A stretch of DNA of 64,000 nucleotides from Lachnospiraceae bacterium. Its GTDB lineage: Bacteria > Bacillota > Clostridia > Lachnospirales > Lachnospiraceae. Both the position numbers and the translations under genes were made by a program. The stretch covers positions 1 through 64,000 of the forward strand of contig JAEELW010000042.1 in assembly GCA_016282915.1 (NCBI GenBank). Direction: 5' to 3'. The notes beneath the pieces are model-generated. The model searched no databases. It worked only from the letters and a program-made list of their open reading frames with translations, and had not been told where the DNA came from. Numbering within the stretch: position 1 is the stretch's first letter; each line of letters starts with the position of its first letter. Shown here piece by piece: positions 9,256 to 18,618 of this stretch.

Positions 9256-12200
9256 GCAGATGGAACGGATCGGAAAAGTGATACTGGATCTTTCACACTA
9301 CGGCGGCAGGGATCTGTACTGCGACGGTGCCGTAGAGGATGAGCTTTTAGCCATCGCGATGGAGAACGATTCGGCCGATTTTCCGCAGATCATCGCGGAG
9401 CGTCTCTCCTGGCCGGTGCTTTATCATCTTTCCGATCTGCGTGAAAATATTGTGAGCTGGCTGAAGCTTCCCGAAGGGGCAAAAGTCCTGGAAGTGGGCA
9501 GCGGCTGCGGCGCCATCAGCGGCGCTCTTTCGAAAGCGGCGGATCGTCTGGACTGTGTGGAGCTTTCCTTAAAACGCAGCCGGATCAATGCCTGGCGTCA
9601 TAAGGATGCGGAAAACATCTGTATCCATGTGGGAAATTTTGAAGATATCGAGCCGGAGCTGGATACGGATTATGATGCGCTCTTTCTGATCGGCGTATTT
9701 GAATACGCCGCAAGCTATATCCATGATGAGGACCCCTACGGGAGTTTCCTGCGCATCATCCGCAGGCACGTGAAGCAGGGCGGCCGTGTGATCATCGCCA
9801 TCGAGAACCGTCTGGGCATGAAATACTTCGGCGGTGCGCGCGAGGATCATCTGGGTGAGTATTTTACCGGGATCGAGGATTACCCCCGGGGAGGAGTGGT
9901 GCGCACCTTCTCAAGACCGGCGCTGGAGCAGCTCTTTGAGAGGGAGGGCGTTCCGGAATATCATTTCTACTATCCCTACCCCGATTACAAATTCATGATG
10001 AACCTTTATTCCGACCGGCGTCTCCCGCAGGAAGGCGAGCTGTGCACGAACCGTCTGCGGCTGGACCGCGACCGGATGGAGCTTTTTGACGAGGGACTCG
10101 CCTACGATTCCGTGATCCGTGACGGCCTTTTTCCGGTCTTTTCCAATTCCTACCTGGTCGTTCTGGGGCCCGCGCCCGAGACTGTTTACAGCAAATATTC
10201 CAACGACCGCGCAGCGGAGTATGCGATACGTACGGATATCCTGGAAAAGGAAGGCGTGCGCCGTGTGGAAAAATATCCTATGACTGCGTCGGCGAAGGAA
10301 CATATCCGCGGTATCCTGACAGCCGCGGAACTGTTGAAGCAGCGTTATGAAGGAAGCAGTCTTTCGGTCTGTGAGGCGGCGCTTACGGAGGACGGAGAAG
10401 GCGTGCGTTTTCCCTTCCTGGAGGGAGAGACCATGGAGAAAATGCTGGAAAGTGCGCTCCGCAGGAGAGACCGGGAAGCGGCTGCTGCGCTTTTGAAGGA
10501 CTACCGGGATTTTGTCTTTTATGGAGCGGAACATGGCGCCGACAATCCGGATATGCAGATGGCCAATCTGATCGGCCGTCCCGGCTGCTGGCAGCTGATC
10601 GATTATGAATGGACGCAGGAGCGGAGCGGTGATCCGATGGAGAACCTGATCCGCGGACTGTATCTTTTCCGGGAATATAACAGCTGCGGGATGCTTCTTA
10701 CGACGAAGCTCATCGCCAGGGTCATACCCGAAGCGCCGGCGCACTGGGATATGGCAGAGCTCTGGAAGAAGGAAAGGATCTTTCAGAAGCAGGTGACGGG
10801 GAGCCGTCTGGCACTGGGAGAACTGAACGAGCGCTTCGGGAATGCGGTGCAGAAACCCGCGGAATCCGTGAAGGAGGAGGCAGAGGAACTGCCGCCCGGG
10901 ATCCTGAATGAGCCGCGGAAGAACGGTCTGAAACAGACCGCCCAGCAGATCCTCGCAAAGCGGGCTCTGCGTGCCTATGAAAAGGACCTGGCTTTTCAGA
11001 GGGGGATGGGAAGCGCCCTTCCTGCCGGCGGGGTCGTGGTTGAAAAAAGACGGGATAAGCGGCGTTTCAGCATCGTGCCTTATTCCATGGCCTGCGCGGA
11101 GGAGCTGTGCGGGACAGGTGACTTTATCCTCTTTGCGGAGGACGGGGGATTTATTCCCGAGGAAGCCTTCCCGGCGATCGAAAAGTATTTTGATGAACAC
11201 AAAAACTGTCTCTGGCTCTACACCGATGAGGATGAGCAGGACGCATCGGGGATCTGTGCTTTTCCCTACCACAAACCCTGCTGGTCTCCGGAAACCCTTC
11301 TTTCGTATTTCTACATCGGCGGGATGTTTGCGCTGCGGCGTACAACGGCTGAGATGCTTGCGGCGGAACGCAGGGAAGATAAAGGCTTCCGTTTTATTTA
11401 TGCTCTGTGTCTGAGGCTCGGCGCTATGGGGGAGCCGGCCCTGCTGGACGAGATCTGTTTCCACCGCATGCCTGCAGAAGGATCGAAGCCGGTGAATAAG
11501 ATGCTGATCTCCGCACCGCAGGGAGGCGGAGCGGAATACACGGCGATAAAGGAAGCTTTTCTTGCGGAGCGTTCGGTGGAAGCGTTTTTTGAAGCAGACC
11601 CGGACGGTCTGGATTATCCTGTGTACAGGCCGGCGGAAGAAGGGCCTGTGAGCATCATCATCCCTTCGAAGGATCACCCGGAACTGCTGAAGAGCTGTGT
11701 GGCATCGGTCCGGAAATATTATGACGAGGAAAAGGCGGAGATCCTCGTGATCGATAACGGCAGCAGTCCTCTGTGCCGCAGCCGTTATGAGCGTCTGGCA
11801 GCAGAGTACGGTTTCCGCTATATATACCGGCCCATGGTGTTCAATTTCTCCGCCATGTGTGATCTGGGAGCAAAGGAAGCGGCAGGAACGCGCCTGCTCT
11901 TTCTGAATGATGATACGGAAATGATCAGCACGGACGCGCTGGAACGCATGGCGGGCCAGCTGGACCGTGAGGGTGTGGGTGCCGTGGGCGCCAAGCTTTA
12001 TTACCGTGCGGAGGATGTGCCGCCTCCGGACTGCGGTCCGAAAGAGAAAGAGGCAAAAGCCTCTGACCGGCGGATACAGCACTGTGGCGTGAGTATTGCC
12101 GGAGAAAGGCCCATGCACCGGCTGCAGGGCTGGGACGACGGCGTTTCCTATGACCGCGGACGGAACCGCGGCATACGTAATGTGCTGGCAGTGACCGGAG

Positions 12201-12943
12201 CCTGTCTGATGATAAGGCGCACTCTGTTTGAAGAACTGGGCGGCTTCTGTGAGAAACTGCCGGTGGCTTATAATGATGTGGATCTCTGCCTCAGGCTTGC
12301 TGCAAAGGGATACCGCAGCGTGATCCGGAACGATGTGCGTTTCTTCCACCGGGAATCCTTCTCGCGCGGGGATGACCGTGCCGATGAGGAAAAGCTGAAA
12401 CGGCTGAAGGAAGCGCTGAAACTTATGTGGGATCGCAATCCGGCATACCGCGGAGCGGACCCTTATGATTCGCGCTATCTCAGTGCCATGAGCGAGCGCT
12501 ACGAAGCGGCTTATCCGTATGAGGATGCACTGCTGCCGGTGAACGAGGCTCTGAAGATCGCAGATACGGATCCCAGGCAGCAGGCGGTGAATGAGACACT
12601 GGTGATCCGGACAGATCGTTTTGTCAGGGATCTTACGGGAGAAAACTATCTGCTGGATCTGCATGCGCATATATTATGGCAGGATAATGCGATCTATCGT
12701 TACCGGGCCTACCTCACTTCTGCGGAGGGAGTATGGGAACTGCCGGTGATACGGCGTTACCGTCCGGATTCCGAACGGATCCTGGAGGGTATCGTTCATG
12801 CGGAATTGAGCGGGCTGGCTCTGCGTTTCAGCGCGAAAGCCCTGCCTGCAGGGGAATATGAACTGTGGGTGGAGGCGAAAAGCCTGATCTCCCGCCAGCG
12901 CCTTTTCCGTAAAGCCGAGGAGCCGATCCTGATCGGGGAGTGA
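9248..12943 (+). CDS. Methyltransferase / kinase-like / GT2 glycosyltransferase fusion (WbdD-like capping enzyme)
   Basis: 1231 residues, overlapping the ATPase gene by 8 bases. Domains: a class I SAM methyltransferase (motif VLEVGSGCGAISGAL, about 80-95; domain to about 225); a kinase-like region (about 320-500) with a candidate ATP Lys in VEKYPMTASAKEHI (K342), a D-x4-N catalytic-loop pattern in DMQMANL (D435, N440) and a metal Asp in LIDYEW (D452); a charged linker; a degenerate GT2 half (about 640-720, LYTDEDEQ); a GT2 domain (about 800-1040, VSIIIPSKDHPELL and LNDDTE); and a C-terminal beta-rich tail. Family knowledge: WbdD combines methyltransferase and kinase to cap O-polysaccharide and set its length. 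The kinase assignment rests on motif spacing only, so its activity is inferred. Confidence 0.82.
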   Translation: MSEQMERIGKVILDLSHYGGRDLYCDGAVEDELLAIAMENDSADFPQIIAERLSWPVLYHLSDLRENIVSWLKLPEGAKVLEVGSGCGAISGALSKAADRLDCVELSLKRSRINAWRHKDAENICIHVGNFEDIEPELDTDYDALFLIGVFEYAASYIHDEDPYGSFLRIIRRHVKQGGRVIIAIENRLGMKYFGGAREDHLGEYFTGIEDYPRGGVVRTFSRPALEQLFEREGVPEYHFYYPYPDYKFMMNLYSDRRLPQEGELCTNRLRLDRDRMELFDEGLAYDSVIRDGLFPVFSNSYLVVLGPAPETVYSKYSNDRAAEYAIRTDILEKEGVRRVEKYPMTASAKEHIRGILTAAELLKQRYEGSSLSVCEAALTEDGEGVRFPFLEGETMEKMLESALRRRDREAAAALLKDYRDFVFYGAEHGADNPDMQMANLIGRPGCWQLIDYEWTQERSGDPMENLIRGLYLFREYNSCGMLLTTKLIARVIPEAPAHWDMAELWKKERIFQKQVTGSRLALGELNERFGNAVQKPAESVKEEAEELPPGILNEPRKNGLKQTAQQILAKRALRAYEKDLAFQRGMGSALPAGGVVVEKRRDKRRFSIVPYSMACAEELCGTGDFILFAEDGGFIPEEAFPAIEKYFDEHKNCLWLYTDEDEQDASGICAFPYHKPCWSPETLLSYFYIGGMFALRRTTAEMLAAERREDKGFRFIYALCLRLGAMGEPALLDEICFHRMPAEGSKPVNKMLISAPQGGGAEYTAIKEAFLAERSVEAFFEADPDGLDYPVYRPAEEGPVSIIIPSKDHPELLKSCVASVRKYYDEEKAEILVIDNGSSPLCRSRYERLAAEYGFRYIYRPMVFNFSAMCDLGAKEAAGTRLLFLNDDTEMISTDALERMAGQLDREGVGAVGAKLYYRAEDVPPPDCGPKEKEAKASDRRIQHCGVSIAGERPMHRLQGWDDGVSYDRGRNRGIRNVLAVTGACLMIRRTLFEELGGFCEKLPVAYNDVDLCLRLAAKGYRSVIRNDVRFFHRESFSRGDDRADEEKLKRLKEALKLMWDRNPAYRGADPYDSRYLSAMSERYEAAYPYEDALLPVNEALKIADTDPRQQAVNETLVIRTDRFVRDLTGENYLLDLHAHILWQDNAIYRYRAYLTSAEGVWELPVIRRYRPDSERILEGIVHAELSGLALRFSAKALPAGEYELWVEAKSLISRQRLFRKAEEPILIGE

Positions 12944-12973
12944 GAGGAAAACGCGGTACAAAGGAAAGAAACC

Positions 12974-14956
12974 ATGGAAGAGAACGAGAGCATTGAACAA
13001 CTGAAAAAAGAGCTTGCCGTGGAACAGTACCGGAACCTCCAGCTCGCCACACGTCTCGCTGAGGCGCAGGCTCTGGCGGAGGACCGGAAGCAGCAGATCG
13101 ACCGCATCAAGAACAGCACACCCTGGAAGCTTTCCAAGCCCATGCGCGTCTGTTTCCACTGGGCATCCCGTCAGAAGACCCGTCTTCACAATCTGGGCGG
13201 GCCGCGGGGTATCGCGCGCAAGCTGAAGAGCAAGAGCATAGAGAAAAAGGCACGGACGCAGCACGGCACGGCGAGCTTTCCGGATGCGGAGGAAGCGGCA
13301 CGTCAGAGTGCGGTAAAGTTTTCAAAGGATATCCGCATCTCTATTCTTGTGCCCTTATACAATACCCCGAAGGATTTTCTGAAGGATACCATCGATGCCG
13401 TACTCAGGCAGACCTACCGGAACTGGGAACTCTGTCTTGCGGACGGCTCGGACGACGCTCACGCCTATGTGGGCGAATACTGCAGGGAGCAGGCCGCCGC
13501 AGAGCCGCGTATCCTGTATAAAAAGCTGGAGAAGAACGAAGGCATCTCGGGCAATACCAATGCCTGCCTTGCGATGGCTACGGGAGAATACATCGGTCTT
13601 TACGACCATGACGACATCCTGCACCCTTCCGCGCTCTTTTACTATATGGAAGCGATCTGCAGCGAGGATGCGGATTATATCTACTGTGACGAGACCACCT
13701 TCCACGGGAAGAGTGTGGACAATATGATCACCCTGCATTTCAAGCCGGATTTTTCTCCGGACAATCTGCGGGCAAACAATTACATCTGCCATTTTTCGGT
13801 ATTCAAACGCAGCCTTCTGGATGGTACGGAGCTTTTCCGCACGCAGTTTGACGGCAGCCAGGATCACGACATGATCCTGCGGCTCACAGCGCGTGCGCAG
13901 CATATCGTGCATATCCCGAAGATCCTTTATTACTGGCGATCCCACAAGGGGAGCGTGGCTGCGGATATCAGTGCCAAGGAATATGCGATCGAAGCTGCGA
14001 AGGGCGCGGTGGCAGATCATCTGCGTTCCCTGGGGTATGACAATTTCCGAATCGAATCCACCAGAGCTTTCGAGACGATCTTCCGTATCCATTATCCGCT
14101 GCTGGCCGGGGCAAAGGTGTCGATCCTGATCCCGAACTGCGAGCAGAAGGCGGTGCTGAAACGCTGCATCGATTCCATCCTCGAAAAGAGTACCTATACG
14201 GATTTTGAGATCCTCGTGATCGAGAACAACAGCCGCTCGCCCGAGATCTTTGCCTATTATGACGAGCTGAAGAATCATCCGAAGATCAGGGTGCTCACAT
14301 ACGAAGGCGAGTTCAATTATTCCGCCGTGAACAATTTCGCGGCAAAGCAGGCGGAAGGAGAATACCTTCTGCTCCTGAACAACGATACCGAGGTGATCAC
14401 ACTGAACTGGCTCGAGGAGCTGCTCATGTACGCGGAACGCGCGGATGTGGGCGCCGTGGGAGCGAAGCTTTATTATCCCGACCGTACCATACAGCACGCG
14501 GGCATCGTGCTTGGTCTGGGAGCGCACCGCACCGCAGGCCATGGTCATTACAAGGTCAATTACGAAAATCTGGGCTATATGGGGCGGCTCTGTTACGCCC
14601 AGGATGTATCGGCCGTGACGGGCGCCTGCCTGATGGTGAAAAAGAGTCTTTATGAAGAGCTGGGCGGACTGGACGAAAGCTTCCGCGTGGCTCTGAATGA
14701 CGTGGATTTCTGCCTGCGCCTGCGGGAGAAGGGGTATCTTAATATCTGGACGCCCTTCTGCGAGCTTTACCATTACGAATCCGCCTCACGGGGCAGCGAC
14801 CTGAAAGGCACGGGTGCTGCACGTTATGAAGAGGAATGCGGGCGTTTCCGTGAAAAATGGAAGGAGATCCTGGAAAAGGGAGATCCCTACTACAATGTGA
14901 ATTTCTCCCTGGACCGGAGTGATTACAGTTTAAAGATCGCGGAAGGCGGTAAATGA
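12974..14956 (+). CDS. Double GT2-domain glycosyltransferase with N-terminal coiled coil
   Basis: 660 residues. A predicted coiled coil (about 3-45) ends in the NSTPWKLSKPMR motif common before GT2 domains in rhamnan-type synthases. The first GT2 domain (about 118-370) shows ISILVPLYNTP and LYDHDD; the second (about 380-620) shows VSILIPNCEQKAVL and LLNNDTEV. Both keep the Asp-rich nucleotide-sugar motif, so both could be active, which suits a processive or two-linkage polymerase on the cytoplasmic face. It lies 30 bases after the capping-like protein. dTDP-rhamnose as donor is inferred from the neighbouring rml genes. Confidence 0.9.
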   Translation: MEENESIEQLKKELAVEQYRNLQLATRLAEAQALAEDRKQQIDRIKNSTPWKLSKPMRVCFHWASRQKTRLHNLGGPRGIARKLKSKSIEKKARTQHGTASFPDAEEAARQSAVKFSKDIRISILVPLYNTPKDFLKDTIDAVLRQTYRNWELCLADGSDDAHAYVGEYCREQAAAEPRILYKKLEKNEGISGNTNACLAMATGEYIGLYDHDDILHPSALFYYMEAICSEDADYIYCDETTFHGKSVDNMITLHFKPDFSPDNLRANNYICHFSVFKRSLLDGTELFRTQFDGSQDHDMILRLTARAQHIVHIPKILYYWRSHKGSVAADISAKEYAIEAAKGAVADHLRSLGYDNFRIESTRAFETIFRIHYPLLAGAKVSILIPNCEQKAVLKRCIDSILEKSTYTDFEILVIENNSRSPEIFAYYDELKNHPKIRVLTYEGEFNYSAVNNFAAKQAEGEYLLLLNNDTEVITLNWLEELLMYAERADVGAVGAKLYYPDRTIQHAGIVLGLGAHRTAGHGHYKVNYENLGYMGRLCYAQDVSAVTGACLMVKKSLYEELGGLDESFRVALNDVDFCLRLREKGYLNIWTPFCELYHYESASRGSDLKGTGAARYEEECGRFREKWKEILEKGDPYYNVNFSLDRSDYSLKIAEGGK

Positions 14957-15005
14957 ATATGGACGGTCTGCGGGAGTACGTGCGGGAGTACGGGAGCCGC
15001 TGCCG

Positions 15006-15034
15006 TTGACAGGAGTAAACGCGGAAACTAGAAT
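15006..15034 (+). promoter_or_regulatory. Predicted sigma-A promoter before the formyltransferase gene
   Basis: A perfect -35 TTGACA (15006-15011), 17-base spacer and -10 TAGAAT (15029-15034) lie in the 124-base gap after the GT2 gene. It would separate transcription of the formyltransferase, deacetylase and sugar-transferase genes from the upstream operon, or boost it. Confidence 0.6.
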
Positions 15035-15080
15035 GGTGACAGAGCTCTTATAAAGGGTGAAACTGTTGCGGGAGGAGAAC

Positions 15081-16025
15081 ATGCGGATCTGCTGGATCGG
15101 AAATCATGAGGAAGGGCTGGAAGCCTTTGCGCAGACAGCGGAAGGCGGGCATATCACGGGCTTTATCACTCTGGATGACGAGGCTTTTGCAAAGCGCAGC
15201 GCCGGCAGCAGGGATTACGGCGGCATCTGTGAAAAATACGGTATCCCCGTTTATGCTGTGGATACGATCAAGGGAGAAAAGGCATACGGCATCATAAAGG
15301 AACAGGCACCGGACCTGCTGGTGGTCATGGGCTGGAGCGAGATCCTGCCGGCGCGTCTTCTGGAGATCCCGACGGTGGGAACGGTGGGCACACACGCCGC
15401 TCTGCTCCCGCACAATCGTGGAAGCGCTCCCATCAACTGGTCACTGATCCGTGGCGAAAAGGAAACGGGTAACACATTGATGTGGCTGTCCGCAGAGGTG
15501 GACGCCGGCGAGATCGCCGATCAGAGGGCGTTTCCGATCACCCTTTTTGATACCTGTAAAACTCTGTATGATAAGGTGGCGGAGACCAACGCGGAGATGC
15601 TTGCGGATCTGGTCGCAGCGCTGGAGCGCGGCGAACGTCCGCTTCTGCCCATAAAGAATGAGAGCGATGAGGAGATCCTCCCGCGCCGCCGCCCGAAGGA
15701 CGGGCTCCTGAACTGGGAACAGAGCGCGGATGCGGTCTATGATTTTATACGGGCGCTGACCATTCCCTATCCCGGAGCGTTCAGCTTCCTCGGGGGGAAA
15801 AAGTATCTGCTCTGGGAAGCCATGGTGCTGCCGCTTGCGTGCAGCGAAGCGCCGGGAACGATACTCGGTACGGCCTATGGTTTCGGCGGGCACGGCTGCG
15901 CGCTCTGCGTGGCTGCGAAGGACAGGGTGATCGCCATAACTATGCTGGGGGATGAAGACGGAAAGCTGTATTTCGGAAAAGAATTATATGAGCTGGAGCT
16001 GAGCGGCATGTTTGAGAACAGCTGA
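15081..16025 (+). CDS. Formyltransferase, probably acting on an amino sugar
   Basis: 314 residues from the ATG at 15081, chosen because GGGAGGAG sits 4-11 bases upstream; a GTG at 15057 lacks such a site. The fold is that of methionyl-tRNA formyltransferase: RGSAPINWSLI and EVDAGEIADQ carry the family's conserved loop and catalytic Asp, and PRRRPKDGLLNW with RALTIPYPGAF belongs to the C-terminal domain. The N-x-H of the active site reads G-T-H here (GTHAALLP), so the usual Asn is absent while the His is kept. Since it sits between a glycosyltransferase and a sugar deacetylase and not by a peptide deformylase gene, transfer of a formyl group from N10-formyl-tetrahydrofolate to a sugar amine is inferred. 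Confidence 0.82.
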   Translation: MRICWIGNHEEGLEAFAQTAEGGHITGFITLDDEAFAKRSAGSRDYGGICEKYGIPVYAVDTIKGEKAYGIIKEQAPDLLVVMGWSEILPARLLEIPTVGTVGTHAALLPHNRGSAPINWSLIRGEKETGNTLMWLSAEVDAGEIADQRAFPITLFDTCKTLYDKVAETNAEMLADLVAALERGERPLLPIKNESDEEILPRRRPKDGLLNWEQSADAVYDFIRALTIPYPGAFSFLGGKKYLLWEAMVLPLACSEAPGTILGTAYGFGGHGCALCVAAKDRVIAITMLGDEDGKLYFGKELYELELSGMFENS

Positions 16026-16055
16026 CACGGTCTTGCTTAATGAAGGAGGAGAGAC

Positions 16056-16706
16056 ATGCATAAGGTACTGGTAGTAGCGGCACATCCCGATGATGAGCTT
16101 CTGGGGATCGGCGGGATCGTGATCCGCCATGTAAAAGCCGGAGATGAGGTGCGCAGCGTCATCATGTGTGAGGGCGAATCCCTCCGCTACGGCGGTGACG
16201 TGGGACAGCCGAAGGCCATCGCGGAAGCGGCGCAGATCATGGGTGTGAGTAAGGTGTATCACCTGAAATATCCCGATCAGAAGCTGGATACCTATACCCT
16301 CACCGAGCTGATCACGCCGCTGGAAGAGATCTCGGAGGAATTCAGGCCGGACATCATCTACTGTCAGTCGGGCTGCGATATCAACCGTGACCACCGCATC
16401 CTTTTTGAGGCGGCCGAGGTGGCGTTCCGTCCGACCAGCGAATGGATAAGGGAGTTTTACGGATTTTATACGGCCTCCAGTACGGAATGGGGCTTCCCCA
16501 GGAATTTCGTTCCCGACACCTGGATCGATATCTCCGAGGTACTGGAACAGAAGATCAAAGCCTTTGAAAGTTATCACAGTGAAGTACGGGAATACCCGCA
16601 TCCCAGATCCTCGGAGGCCCTGCGGCATCAGGCGCATTTCTGGGGAAATCAGTGCTGCATGGATGCGGCCGAGGTGCTGATGACCATACGGAGACTTGAA
16701 CGATGA
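16056..16706 (+). CDS. LmbE/PIG-L family N-acetyl-sugar deacetylase
   Basis: 216 residues with the zinc-binding motif AAHPDDELLGIGG (H10, D12, D13, E14) near the N-terminus and a later DINRDHRIL that supplies another zinc-ligand His. Family members remove the acetyl group from N-acetylglucosamine-type residues, for example in PIG-L and MshB. A strong AAGGAGGAGA precedes the ATG. The stop overlaps the next gene by ATGA, so translation is probably coupled with the sugar-phosphate transferase. Together with the formyltransferase upstream it suggests conversion of an N-acetyl sugar to a free amine that is then formylated; that order is inference. Confidence 0.88.
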   Translation: MHKVLVVAAHPDDELLGIGGIVIRHVKAGDEVRSVIMCEGESLRYGGDVGQPKAIAEAAQIMGVSKVYHLKYPDQKLDTYTLTELITPLEEISEEFRPDIIYCQSGCDINRDHRILFEAAEVAFRPTSEWIREFYGFYTASSTEWGFPRNFVPDTWIDISEVLEQKIKAFESYHSEVREYPHPRSSEALRHQAHFWGNQCCMDAAEVLMTIRRLER

Positions 16707-18595
16707 AGAAACTTCTTCCAATTTATCGAAAACCCCTGTCCGGCGCTGTAAAGGAGGCGGCCGACCGTGTGCTGGCCGTGCTTGCGCTGGTGATCTTAAG
16801 CCCGGTCTTTCTGATCGCGGCGATCGGGATACTGCTCAGCAGCCCGGGGCCCGTTTTATACCGGGCAAAACGCATGGGCATGGGTGCTAAGCCCATCACG
16901 ATCTATAAGTTCCGCACCATGCGTGTGGGAGCGGACAGGCATGGCGCCATAACGGCTGCAAAAGACAGCCGTGTCTTCCCCTGGGGCGCTTTTCTCCGCA
17001 AGAGCAAGATCGACGAGCTTCCGCAGCTCATCAATATCCTGCGCGGAGAGATGTCCATTGTGGGACCGCGTCCCGAGGATGTGGAGATCGTCCGGAAGTA
17101 TTATACGAAAGATGAAATGCAGACGCTGAAGGTGCTGCCGGGACTGGCCTGTCCGGGAAGCATCTTCAATTATACCCACGGCGACCTCTTCCTGGATGAC
17201 GGGGATGCGGCTAAGGCATATACCGACAGGCTTTTGCATATCAAGCTGGCGCTGGACCTGTACTATCTGGAGCACTGGTCGCTCCTTTACGATATCCGCA
17301 TCATCTTCCGTACGCTGGATGCGATCCTTTCCACGACTTTCGGGGGAAAGACGGGGGAGATGCCGGAGTATCCTTATGAATACAAGAAGATCTACGGCAA
17401 AAAAGACAGAAGCTACCGGAAGCTTCACCGAGCGCCTCTGAAAAACGCGCCGATGGTGGCGCTGCTCACAAACAATGACGACGATGTGTACTGCTTCCGT
17501 CTGGAACTGATCGAAGCCATCATGGATGAGGGATACCGTCTGCTCATCTCCTGTCCGGACGGGCCGAAATTTGAGGTGATGGAGGAACTCGGTATCCGCA
17601 AGGGCATGGAGTACATCTATGACGATCCCGAGATCGACCGCCGGGGCACCAATGTCGTGAAGGATGCAAAGCTTCTGCTGCACTATTTTAAGCTGTTCAG
17701 GAAACACCGCCCCGCCGTGGTGCTGGCCTATACGGCAAAGCCCAATGTTTATGCGGGCATGGCGGCCTATCTGATGGGTATTCCCGTGATCAACAACTTA
17801 ACGGGGCTTGGCTCGGTGGTCAATGAAAAAGGACTGAAGAAGAGCCTGATCATGGGACTGTTCAAATGGACCTACCGCCGTTCCTTCTGCATGATGTTCC
17901 AGAATGCCGTAAACATGCGGCTCGCGCAGCGCCTGGGCATGGTGAAGGGACAGTACCGTCTCATCCCCGGCAGCGGCGTGGCGTTAGAGCGCTTCCCCGT
18001 GCAGAAATATCCGGAAGGCGGGGACGGAAAGAACGGCGAAAAAGTGATCTTTAACTATATCGGGCGCGTGCTGCACGACAAGGGCGTGGACGATTATATC
18101 GAAGCCGCCCGCCGCATCCGGGCAGAATATCCGGAAACCGAATTTAATATGCTGGGCTTCATCGAGCCGACAGAGGCACATTACGAAAAGGATCTGGCCC
18201 TGCTGGAAAAAGAAGGGATCGTTTATTATCGCGGTTCCCAGAAAGATGTACGGCCCTGGGTGGAACGTTCCCACTGCATCATCCATCCCAGCACCTATGG
18301 CGAGGGCATGAGCAATGTGCTTCTGGAAAACGCGGCCAGCGGACGTCCGATCATCACAACGGACAACCCCGGCTGCCGCGAGACGGTGGAAGAGGGCGTG
18401 AGCGGTATCCTCTATCACGGCGGTGACGTGGAAGAGCTGTGCCGCTGCATCGAGCAGTTCCTGGCGATGCCGAATGAAAAACGCCGCAGCATGGGACTGG
18501 CCGGCCGCAGACGCATGGAGGCACAGTTTGACCGGCAGATCGTCATCGATGCATATCTGGAAACGATCAACGCGGCGCTGCATAAAGAAGACTGA
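16703..18595 (+). CDS. Sugar-phosphate transferase fused to GT4-type glycosyltransferase (PglC-PglA-like)
   Basis: 630 residues. The N-terminal part (about 10-215) is a bacterial sugar transferase (PglC/WcaJ core): a hydrophobic re-entrant helix, RAKRMGMGAKPITIYKFRTM, RKSKIDELPQLINIL, GEMSIVGPRPE. It would load a sugar phosphate onto undecaprenyl phosphate. The C-terminal part (about 245-625) is a GT-B glycosyltransferase: YTAKPNVYAGMAAYLMGIP, NYIGRVLHDKGVDDYIEAA, HPSTYGEGMSNVLLENAASG, resembling PglA-type retaining enzymes. The fusion would carry out the first two membrane steps of glycan assembly in one polypeptide. It overlaps the deacetylase gene by 4 bases. Sugar identity is not visible. 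Confidence 0.9.
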   Translation: MKKLLPIYRKPLSGAVKEAADRVLAVLALVILSPVFLIAAIGILLSSPGPVLYRAKRMGMGAKPITIYKFRTMRVGADRHGAITAAKDSRVFPWGAFLRKSKIDELPQLINILRGEMSIVGPRPEDVEIVRKYYTKDEMQTLKVLPGLACPGSIFNYTHGDLFLDDGDAAKAYTDRLLHIKLALDLYYLEHWSLLYDIRIIFRTLDAILSTTFGGKTGEMPEYPYEYKKIYGKKDRSYRKLHRAPLKNAPMVALLTNNDDDVYCFRLELIEAIMDEGYRLLISCPDGPKFEVMEELGIRKGMEYIYDDPEIDRRGTNVVKDAKLLLHYFKLFRKHRPAVVLAYTAKPNVYAGMAAYLMGIPVINNLTGLGSVVNEKGLKKSLIMGLFKWTYRRSFCMMFQNAVNMRLAQRLGMVKGQYRLIPGSGVALERFPVQKYPEGGDGKNGEKVIFNYIGRVLHDKGVDDYIEAARRIRAEYPETEFNMLGFIEPTEAHYEKDLALLEKEGIVYYRGSQKDVRPWVERSHCIIHPSTYGEGMSNVLLENAASGRPIITTDNPGCRETVEEGVSGILYHGGDVEELCRCIEQFLAMPNEKRRSMGLAGRRRMEAQFDRQIVIDAYLETINAALHKED

Positions 18596-18618
18596 TTATA
18601 CGGGAAGGAGAAACGCAT

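Noticed and set aside
9911-12670. Long minus-strand reading frame (over 900 codons)
   Set aside because: It lies exactly antisense to the methyltransferase/GT fusion, has a His/Arg/Ile-rich composition typical of a reverse-strand shadow and no ribosome site.
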